Shown one piece after another: positions 1 to 4,882 of a DNA stretch of 5,729 bases. Source of the stretch: Verrucomicrobiota bacterium (GTDB lineage: Bacteria; Chlamydiota; Chlamydiia; Chlamydiales; Rhabdochlamydiaceae); assembly GCA_903970455.1 (NCBI GenBank), contig CAJCIW010000216.1:1-5729 (forward strand), read 5' to 3'. The notes under the pieces were generated by a model. That model did not search any database and was not told the origin of the DNA. It saw only the letters and a list, made by a program, of their open reading frames with translations. Within the stretch, counting starts at the first letter, position 1. Each line of letters opens with the position of its first letter. Made by a program: the position numbers and the translations under genes.

Positions 1-75
1 ACTCGATTTTGGGCAATAATGTCAATTTAGGGGCCGCACCGGCCCCTAAATTGACATTATTGCCCAAAATCGAGT
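1..75. repeat. Perfect 35-bp inverted repeat with 5-nt loop (fold-back)
   Basis: Bases 1-35 are the exact reverse complement of 41-75, separated by the loop GCACC (36-40). The right arm is ordinary coding sequence of the beta-helix acetyltransferase (YVGDSILGNNVNLGA); the left arm is the same sequence inverted, which wrecks the protein after NLGAG. The palindrome begins at base 1, so it may extend further left. A perfect inverted copy of coding DNA around a 5-nt loop at a sequence end is typical of a fold-back chimera from strand switching or assembly. A genuine inverted duplication disrupting the gene is the alternative. Confidence 0.95.
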
Positions 76-469
76 CCCCCACGTAATTAAAATGCGCTGC
101 CGAGGCGCCGTTGAGAAGAATCGAATGCTTGAGTTCACTCTCATGACCAATCACACAACCATCCCCTGTAACGACGTCGCCGCGAATGTAGGCGCCATGC
201 CGGATTTTGCAGTTTTGCCCAATCACGCAAGGGCCTTCAATGTACGCCCCGGGCTCTATTGAGGTTCCCTTTCCAATTGTGATCGATTCTGAATTAACAA
301 GGTAGACGGTGGAGGGGACGTCGATTTCAATTTTTCCTAACTTCAGGGATTGCAAATAAGTTTTAAGGCGCTCTAGAGCTTGCCAAGGATATTGGCACTC
401 CTCAAACAAAGAAGCATGAGAATACTCCTCTAAAGAAAAAAATTGATTAGGTGCGAGAATGGTTGTCAT
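1..469 (-). CDS. Stand-alone GlmU-like left-handed beta-helix acetyltransferase (3'-truncated)
   Basis: The start is ATG at 469-467; an in-frame TGA lies 9 nt upstream, so no earlier in-frame start is possible. No strong Shine-Dalgarno is visible. About 50 N-terminal residues lead into hexapeptide-repeat sequence (roughly 62-144: ITIGKGTSIEPGAYIEG, VIGQNCKIRHGAYIRG, VGDSILGNNVNLGAG). Residues R90, K114, H126 and Y129 sit in contexts matching the acetyl-transfer residues of the GlmU C-terminal domain (compare AAHFNYVGD with the GlmU HLTYLGD region). The GlmU pyrophosphorylase domain is absent, so this is a free-standing acyl/acetyltransferase of the type annotated GlmU-related, DapH/DapD-related or LpxA-family. 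The substrate is probably a nucleotide sugar or amino sugar for cell envelope synthesis, but it cannot be read from the sequence. The reading frame stays open to the window edge, but codons beyond about residue 144 come from the fold-back palindrome and are probably not native. Confidence 0.8.
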   Translation of the reverse strand, partial: MTTILAPNQFFSLEEYSHASLFEECQYPWQALERLKTYLQSLKLGKIEIDVPSTVYLVNSESITIGKGTSIEPGAYIEGPCVIGQNCKIRHGAYIRGDVVTGDGCVIGHESELKHSILLNGASAAHFNYVGDSILGNNVNLGAGAAPKLTLLPKIE

Positions 470-722
470 AGAACGTCATTCTAAAGGTCCCAGTCTTATT
501 TGAAGAGTCATTTTTTTAAAAAAATTCGGTTTATATGTGGCTTTAGGATTTCCATGATTACACTTACATATATCTACTTCTTAGTCTTTAGAAGCTGTGG
601 AAGTGTTGATAAACTGCAGTTTCTAGAATGGAAACCCCCTGTTCATGAGTTGTATAAATGGTGGTCATAAAACCCCCTCTTATAGACAATCATCAATTCA
701 TCAACAAACGCAGTACCAGTTA

Positions 723-1871
723 ATGACAGAGTTTTCCACACACCTAAAATGCGACTATTTCCCGTTATGCTCGGGTTGCGAAATCCACGGCGATGTCTCC
801 TCCCCTCCCATTTGGAATGAGATAAAAGAGTTTTTTAACCATGTTGCTCCATCAACTCCCATCTCCCTTGTAGCCGGAGAGGTTACCCATTGGCGCTCCA
901 GGGGCAAACTGGCCGTGCGTGGAACTGCCTCCAAGCCAGAGATCGGCCTCTTTAAACACGGTTCCCATCAAGTTGTCCCGATTCCCACCTGCCCACTCCA
1001 CCACCCCTCGATCAATCGTGTTTGCGCCACAGTTAAGCAAACGTTAATCGATTTGAAAATTGATCCCTACCTGGAAGAATCAGGAACAGGGATAGTCCGC
1101 TATCTTCAGTTTGTTGTGGAGGAAAAAACAGGCCGAGTCCAACTCACCCTTGTCGTTAACAAAAACGATCCAAGGCTGGAACATTGTGTAAAACGGCTTT
1201 ACACTGAAGGAGAGCTCCACTCCATTTGGCTGAACTTTCAAACTGAAAAAACCAACAAAATTTTTGGAGAAAAATGGGAATTATGCGACGGCGAACCTTA
1301 CCTTTGGGAAAGGTTGGGCGAGGTGGAATGCGCGTTTCACCCCGCTTGTTTTGGGCAGGCAAATAAAGACCCTTTTGTAAAAGCATTGAACAGAATTCGA
1401 GAGTGGACAAAACCCAATCAGCGCATCTTAGAGTTTTACGCCGGAGTGGGGGTGATTGGACTTAATTTAGTGAACCAATCCGGAGCGGTGACTTGCACAG
1501 AGATTAACCCGTTTGCCTCGGAGTGTTTTCATTTAAGCCGCTTAAAGCTTAAGCCAGAACTTCAACGAAAAATCTCTATGAAAATCTCTTCCACAGAAAA
1601 AACTTTAAATCTTGTGTCTGAAAACGACGTGATTATCGTTGACCCCCCACGAAAAGGGCTCGATCCAGCTGTCCTTAACGCGCTGTGCAGCGCTCAAAAC
1701 ACCTCCCAGATTATTTACTTGAGTTGCGGGCCTGTTTCATTTCAAAGGGATTGCGAGAAGCTTCTTCAGCATGGCTGGAAGGTGAGCAACGCCGAAGCTT
1801 ACCTCTTTTTCCCAGGCACTAACCATGTGGAGATTTTGTGTAGTTTTTATAAATCGAGGAGACTGCTTTAA
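723..1871 (+). CDS. RumA/RumB-family 23S rRNA (uracil-5-)-methyltransferase, Fe-S type, no TRAM domain
   Basis: SAM-dependent C5-methyltransferase predicted to act on a uridine in 23S rRNA. Counting from the ATG at 723, four cysteines in the arrangement CX5CX2CX70C (C10, C16, C19, C90) match the 4Fe-4S site of RumA/RlmD. The Rossmann SAM-binding motif is LEFYAGVGVIGL, preceded by the FGQAN motif. VDPPRKGLD follows, then the catalytic nucleophile Cys in YLSCGP, and the C-terminal general-base Glu in GTNHVEIL. There is no N-terminal TRAM domain; the length of 382 aa is like TRAM-less RlmC/RumB (about 375 aa) rather than RlmD, so the target uridine is uncertain. An in-frame ATG at 645 would add 26 low-complexity polar residues of no family resemblance, so I prefer 723. 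Neither start has a clear Shine-Dalgarno. A possible -10 (TATAAA, 652-657) lies just upstream of 723. Confidence 0.9.
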   Translation: MTEFSTHLKCDYFPLCSGCEIHGDVSSPPIWNEIKEFFNHVAPSTPISLVAGEVTHWRSRGKLAVRGTASKPEIGLFKHGSHQVVPIPTCPLHHPSINRVCATVKQTLIDLKIDPYLEESGTGIVRYLQFVVEEKTGRVQLTLVVNKNDPRLEHCVKRLYTEGELHSIWLNFQTEKTNKIFGEKWELCDGEPYLWERLGEVECAFHPACFGQANKDPFVKALNRIREWTKPNQRILEFYAGVGVIGLNLVNQSGAVTCTEINPFASECFHLSRLKLKPELQRKISMKISSTEKTLNLVSENDVIIVDPPRKGLDPAVLNALCSAQNTSQIIYLSCGPVSFQRDCEKLLQHGWKVSNAEAYLFFPGTNHVEILCSFYKSRRLL

Positions 1872-2006
1872 AAAAGGCAAATGTCAAACTGGCACCATCT
1901 ATCAGGTTTTTTTTACCATCGGCCTCAAATTTCAGTCCGTTACATTTTGTAACCGACCGACTAACTATTTTCTTGAAGAATTTAACGGAACTCATTGAGA
2001 AAAGAA

Positions 2007-2081
2007 TCTGGGTGAGTGGATTCGAACCACCGACCCCCAGCACCCCATGCTGGTGCGCTAGCCAAGCTGCGCTACACCCAG
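2007..2081 (-). tRNA. tRNA-Pro (anticodon GGG)
   Basis: Read on the minus strand this folds as a complete 75-nt cloverleaf. The 7-bp acceptor stem is CTGGGTG/CACCCAG with discriminator A. The D-arm has GCGC/GCGC, and the anticodon stem is CCAGC/GCTGG. The 7-nt loop ATGGGGT gives anticodon GGG with G37, as usual in tRNA-Pro. The T-arm is GGTGG-TTCGAAT-CCACT. GGG reads CCC and CCU codons. No 3' CCA is encoded (the sequence continues ATTCTTTTC), so CCA must be added after transcription. The 5' end lies 7 nt after the stop codon of the 84-aa gene on the same strand, suggesting a shared transcript released by RNase P. The T-rich trailer right after the 3' end may help termination, but I see no hairpin other than the tRNA itself. 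Confidence 0.97.
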
Positions 2082-2088
2082 AAATGAA

Positions 2089-2343
2089 TTAAATTGTTGT
2101 AAGGCCCTCGAACTGAAATTCGGCCCGCTTGAATTCCTTGAGGCCAATACGTGCGCACTCTTCGATAATCTTTTCGAGAATATCACCAGGATGGACTTCA
2201 GCAGCGGAAATGTCCACGGTGATTGAAGCTGTAAAATTGACTCCGCCTTTCACGCCTTTGACTTTGAAGTTGGCGTAGATGGCATCTTTTTTCCTAGAGA
2301 TATTTTTAAAACGGATGAGATTGTTTTCGGCCAGGTCTTTCAT
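2089..2343 (-). CDS. Conserved-looking small hypothetical protein (84 aa)
   Basis: I do not recognise a named family. The ATG at 2343 is preceded by a purine-rich AGAGAGAG (plus-strand 2350-2357) about 6 nt upstream, and a good sigma70-like promoter lies just beyond. The product is small, soluble and charged, with no signal peptide, membrane segment, Cys or Trp. A basic N-terminus (NLIRFKNISRKKD) is followed by an apparent beta-beta-alpha-beta pattern: two strands (AIYANFKVKGVK, VNFTASITVDIS), then a helix (PGDILEKIIEECARIGL), then a strand (AEFQFEGL). The compact fold and regular codon use argue for a real gene. It sits directly upstream of tRNA-Pro on the same strand and divergent from ung across 177 bp. 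No function can be assigned. Confidence 0.75.
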   Translation of the reverse strand: MKDLAENNLIRFKNISRKKDAIYANFKVKGVKGGVNFTASITVDISAAEVHPGDILEKIIEECARIGLKEFKRAEFQFEGLTTI

Positions 2344-2373
2344 AGTGTACTCTCTCTAAAAATCTACGGGAGA

Positions 2374-2402
2374 ATGCTAGGGCTTTAGGCGGTTTCTGTC
2401 AA
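2374..2402 (-). promoter_or_regulatory. Sigma70-type promoter for the 84-aa gene and tRNA-Pro
   Basis: On the minus strand a perfect -35 TTGACA (2397-2402), a 17-bp spacer and a -10-like TAGCAT (2374-2379, four of six consensus bases) precede the ATG at 2343. The predicted 5' leader is about 25 nt. It is the only obvious promoter for the small gene, and by position also for the tRNA-Pro that follows it. Confidence 0.6.
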
Positions 2403-2465
2403 CGGCAAGTGTGAAGACGAGCTGGTAAAAAAATTTAAAATATCTTGTGCTTTGAACACTCCTGC

Positions 2466-2493
2466 TTGGCGATATTCATCCCGATGGTGTAAT
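2466..2493 (+). promoter_or_regulatory. Candidate ung promoter
   Basis: TTGGCG (2466-2471), a 16-bp spacer and TGTAAT (2488-2493, five of six -10 bases) lie 27 bp upstream of the ung ATG. The predicted leader is about 20 nt and contains the GAGG ribosome binding site. It is back to back with the promoter of the 84-aa gene, and the rest of the 2344-2520 intergenic stretch shows nothing else clear. Confidence 0.4.
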
Positions 2494-2520
2494 TTCGTTC
2501 ATCTCTAGCGTGAGGAAAAA

Positions 2521-3219
2521 ATGGGCATGAAACTTGAAGTTGGTTGGCACCAGGAGTTGAAAGAAGAAATGGGCAAGGATTATATCCAAGCGCTTAAGGA
2601 ATTCCTCGCTACGGAAAATGCGCAACAGAAGATCGTTTATCCTCCCGCGGAACAGGTCTTCAACGCTTTTCTCCATACGCCTTTTTCTAAAGTCAAGGCT
2701 GTGATCATCGGACAAGATCCGTATCATGGCCCTGGGCAGGCGCATGGCCTAAGTTTTAGCGTTCCTGTCGGAATACCCTCGCCGCCTTCCTTAAAAAACA
2801 TATTCAATGAACTGAAGCAAGATCTTGGGATCGCTCCTTCAAAAGGAGGGTGTTTGTATTCTTGGGCACAACAGGGAGTTTTGCTTTTAAATGCGACGTT
2901 GACTGTCCGAAAAGGGGAGCCTAAGTCGCATTATGGAAAAGGATGGGAGCAATTTACGGATGCGGTTGTCGCAAGCTTAATTGAGCGGGAAGATCCGATT
3001 GTGTTTATTTTATGGGGTAAATCAGCGCATGAAAAGCTGCAGCACATTCTGCAGAATCGAAAGACTCCGCATGAAGTTCTCATAGCTGCACATCCCTCGC
3101 CTTACTCCGCTTATAGCGGTTTTTTTGGCTGCCGCCATTTTTCCAAAACGAATGCCTTTTTAGAAAAATGGGGCAAAGCACCCATTGAATGGACCGTTAC
3201 TGAAACTCGAGGTTCTTGA
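2521..3219 (+). CDS. ung: Uracil-DNA glycosylase (family 1 UNG)
   Basis: Removes uracil from DNA by cleaving the N-glycosidic bond, the first step of base excision repair. The length of 232 aa is close to the usual 225-230. All active-site motifs are present: GQDPYHGPGQAHGLSFSV (64-81), with catalytic Asp66, Tyr68 and uracil-stacking Phe79; LLLNATLTV, with uracil-binding Asn124; and the C-terminal HPSP motif with catalytic His191. The residue after HPSP is Tyr195, where family 1 enzymes normally have the DNA-intercalating Leu (HPSPLS). The ATG at 2521 has GAGG about 6 nt upstream. The C-terminal tail (TETRGS) departs from the family and lies in DNA shared with the 3' end of the convergent OTU gene, overlapping it by 23 bp. 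Divergent neighbours include a small hypothetical gene and tRNA-Pro, with no functional link visible. Confidence 0.97.
   Translation: MGMKLEVGWHQELKEEMGKDYIQALKEFLATENAQQKIVYPPAEQVFNAFLHTPFSKVKAVIIGQDPYHGPGQAHGLSFSVPVGIPSPPSLKNIFNELKQDLGIAPSKGGCLYSWAQQGVLLLNATLTVRKGEPKSHYGKGWEQFTDAVVASLIEREDPIVFILWGKSAHEKLQHILQNRKTPHEVLIAAHPSPYSAYSGFFGCRHFSKTNAFLEKWGKAPIEWTVTETRGS
3164..3185 (-). terminator. Candidate intrinsic terminator of the OTU gene, inside ung
   Basis: On the minus strand, 12 nt past the OTU stop codon, ATGGG-T-GC-TTT-GC-CCCAT forms a 7-bp stem with one bulged T and a 3-nt loop. It runs straight into TTTTTCT. The hairpin lies within ung codons for KWGKAPIE, so the same bases would serve as coding sequence on one strand and terminator on the other. 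It was found by eye and no folding energy was computed. Confidence 0.45.
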
Positions 3220-4822
3220 TTTCTTCTTTTTTTCCGTGTTCTAACTTGTGGTTGAGCGCGTTTTCCCATCGCTCGTCGTTGAGAAGAAACTTGTAATCGA
3301 ACTCTTCAAAATTCGTTTGGGTCGAAAATGTCCAGGTATCATTGCCGACATATTCGAGTGCGATTCCTTTTTCCCAATTCATTCCAGGTCCGCCACCGCG
3401 TATGAATAGTCTGTTTTTTCCATCGTAAGGATGTTTAGCTATGATAGAGGATGTTTGGGGGGGAGGGGTCCGTTCAACGATCCTTTCCGCAGGTTTAGGT
3501 TGAAACTCGAGGTTCTTGATTTCTTCTTTTTTTCCGTGTTCTAACTTGTGGTTGAGCGTGTTTTCCCATCGCTCGTCGTTGAGAAGAAACTTGTAATCGA
3601 ACTCTTCAAAATTCGTTTGGGTCGAAAATGTCCAGGTGTCATTGCCGACATATTCGAGTGCGATTCCTTTTTCCCAATTCATTCCAGGTCCTCCGCCGCG
3701 TATGAATAGGCGGTTTTTTCCATCGTAAGGATGTTTAGCCGTAATGGAGGATGTTTGTGGAGGAGGGGTCTGTTCAACGATCCTTTCCACGGGTTTAGGC
3801 TGCTGTGGTTCTGGGAGGACCGCAGCTGCTTCTTCCGGTGTATAAAGTACGAAGTAGTGCTGGTCATTGCGGCAAAAAGTTGCATTTGCTTCAGGTTTGT
3901 CGAGAATGAGGAGTCCTTCTGAAGCGCCAATTTTAGGGTCGATGATCCGCACTGCGAAGTCCAGTTTTTTGCAAAGCGCTGTAATCATTGGGTGGCTGAA
4001 ATCCACGCCCATCGCAAGAACATATTTATCTACGAGTTGTTCGTAAGTTTTATTTTCGATCGATTCTCCATAGACCTGTTCGATCTCTGCCAAAAAGAAG
4101 ACATCATAACTACCTTTATTCTCTTTCATCTCTTGAGCAGCAAGGTGACGGAAGTAATTGATGAAGGGAAGGATTTTTTGATTATTCTTCAAAACATTTT
4201 CAAATTGGGAAGGATAATCTTGAAGATAGGAGAGAGTAAGAATGAGCTCTGTTTTTAATTCAACGGCATCGCTTCCATCCTCAGCAATAAAATTGATAAA
4301 CTGGTCAATGGCTTTAGTTTGGACCAGATTTTCAAAAAACCTTGTCGTTAACGCCGAAATAAAGCAGTTGCCGTCGCCCCGAATTTCGCGGATGGCGGAA
4401 GCTTTAGAAACCGTCTCGAGAATTTTTTTGTTGGAGGTTGTGATATGGGGAGCTATTTTTGGGCCGATGCAGGGAATATCGCCATAAAAGATCTTGGCAG
4501 CCGGATAATTGGTCAAAAGAATATCATTGAGCCGTTTTAATCCTTCCAACACATCGGTTTCAACTTGAGTGACCCGTTCAACAAATGAGATCATTTCCTC
4601 TTCATTTCCTGGGGTCATTTTGCTATTAATTTCCTTCTTTAACTCTGAAATCTCTTGCATCGATTGCCCAAAAACCTGGATGATTTTTTGATGATGAGTT
4701 TCCACTTCAGGAGTAGAAATTTGCCGACCTTGGATTTTGACAAGGAATGCCGCTGTTTGCAGAGTAAACCCTTCGGACGCTGATTGGATATTATTAACTT
4801 TTGAAGAAATAGGGATTGCCAT
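3197..4822 (-). CDS. Otubain-like OTU deubiquitinase with two tandem CBM20-like modules; candidate secreted effector
   Basis: 541 aa; ATG at 4822 with AGGAG 7 nt upstream and a strong -10. Residues 1-40 are polar, and about 41-105 are helical and heptad-like. Residues 145-330 resemble otubains (peptidase C65, OTU superfamily): REIRGDGNCFISAL holds Asp150 and nucleophile Cys153; MGVDFSHPMITALCKKLDFAVRIID matches the conserved otubain core; His322 in NDQHYFVLY completes the triad. The protein is therefore predicted to cleave ubiquitin or ubiquitin-like chains. Two Pro-rich linkers (PKPxERIVExTPPPQTSS) each precede a module of about 75 residues (368-440 and 468-540). The pattern GMNWEKGIALEY..DTWTF..FDYKFLLND.RWE..LNH resembles starch/glycogen-binding CBM20 folds, with W383, W397 and W419 in the first copy. 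There is no Sec signal or membrane segment. Bacteria lack ubiquitin, so a host target and type III secretion are inferred. It is convergent with ung (23-bp overlap) and divergent from the Rsm22-like gene. The OTU call is strong and the CBM call moderate. Confidence 0.88.
   Translation of the reverse strand: MAIPISSKVNNIQSASEGFTLQTAAFLVKIQGRQISTPEVETHHQKIIQVFGQSMQEISELKKEINSKMTPGNEEEMISFVERVTQVETDVLEGLKRLNDILLTNYPAAKIFYGDIPCIGPKIAPHITTSNKKILETVSKASAIREIRGDGNCFISALTTRFFENLVQTKAIDQFINFIAEDGSDAVELKTELILTLSYLQDYPSQFENVLKNNQKILPFINYFRHLAAQEMKENKGSYDVFFLAEIEQVYGESIENKTYEQLVDKYVLAMGVDFSHPMITALCKKLDFAVRIIDPKIGASEGLLILDKPEANATFCRNDQHYFVLYTPEEAAAVLPEPQQPKPVERIVEQTPPPQTSSITAKHPYDGKNRLFIRGGGPGMNWEKGIALEYVGNDTWTFSTQTNFEEFDYKFLLNDERWENTLNHKLEHGKKEEIKNLEFQPKPAERIVERTPPPQTSSIIAKHPYDGKNRLFIRGGGPGMNWEKGIALEYVGNDTWTFSTQTNFEEFDYKFLLNDERWENALNHKLEHGKKEEIKNLEFQ
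3201..3500. repeat. 300-bp direct tandem repeat, copy A (C-terminal module)
   Basis: This aligns without gaps to 3501-3800 with 16 mismatches by eye. It encodes the last linker plus CBM20-like module of the OTU protein and ends 2-4 bases before that gene's stop codon. The last 19 bases of ung (3201-3219) also lie in this copy. Only 2 mismatches fall in 3201-3390; 14 fall in 3391-3500, the linker side. Confidence 0.97.
3501..3800. repeat. 300-bp direct tandem repeat, copy B (first module)
   Basis: This copy abuts copy A head to tail with a period of exactly 300 bp (100 codons), keeping the reading frame. It encodes residues 341-441 of the OTU protein. The two copies differ by only four amino acids (V345/A445, Q351/R451, T361/I461, T422/A522), so a recent in-frame duplication, or homogenisation of an older one, is likely. 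Similarity stops sharply at 3801. Confidence 0.97.
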
Positions 4823-4829
4823 AAAATTA

Positions 4830-4834
4830 CTCCT
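4830..4834 (-). promoter_or_regulatory. Strong ribosome binding site of the OTU gene
   Basis: AGGAG on the minus strand (within GAAAGGAGT) lies 7 nt before the ATG at 4822. It is the clearest Shine-Dalgarno in the window and fixes the start of the OTU protein. Confidence 0.85.
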
Positions 4835-4846
4835 TTCTATTATTTT

Positions 4847-4852
4847 TATAAT
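4847..4852 (+). promoter_or_regulatory. Possible -10 box for the Rsm22-like gene
   Basis: TATAAT on the plus strand lies 24 bp before the ATG at 4877, next to the divergent -10 of the OTU gene. No convincing -35 is seen at 16-18 bp spacing, and the whole 54-bp gap is AT-rich, so this could be chance. Confidence 0.25.
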
Positions 4853-4853
4853 T

Positions 4854-4882
4854 ATTATACAAAGTTATTTAATTAAATGCAA
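4854..4882 (-). promoter_or_regulatory. Sigma70-type promoter of the OTU gene
   Basis: On the minus strand a perfect -10 TATAAT (4854-4859) follows TTGCAT (4877-4882) at a 17-bp spacing. The predicted leader is about 25 nt and includes the AGGAG site. The -35 hexamer occupies exactly the first two codons (ATG CAA) of the divergent Rsm22-like gene. Confidence 0.55.

Noticed and set aside
511..524. TTTTTTTAAAAAAA self-complementary run between the two divergent genes.
   Set aside because: It is a simple A/T tract in AT-rich intergenic DNA, and no consensus promoter can be placed around it with confidence.
645..722. N-terminal extension of the rRNA methyltransferase from an upstream ATG.
   Set aside because: The 26 extra residues are polar and show no family resemblance, and no better ribosome binding site is present. 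The start at 723 gives the usual distance to the Fe-S cysteines.
1872..2006. Possible terminators after the methyltransferase gene: a run of eight T (1907-1914) and an imperfect hairpin (1935-1957, GTTACA-TTT-TGTAAC core).
   Set aside because: No stable stem precedes the T-run, and the hairpin has no T-run directly after it on either strand. Neither fits an intrinsic terminator well.
1819..2043. Minus-strand open frame across the methyltransferase 3' end and the tRNA.
   Set aside because: It overlaps tRNA-Pro and coding sequence on the other strand, and has neither a ribosome binding site nor protein-like composition.
3201..3800. CRISPR array or mobile element as the explanation of the 300-bp repeat.
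   Set aside because: The repeats are long, directly abutting, in frame and encode a protein module. There are no spacers, terminal inverted repeats or transposase.
3679..4487. Several open frames of 63-88 codons on both strands inside the OTU gene.
   Set aside because: All are shadows of the long OTU reading frame, with compositions unlike real proteins.
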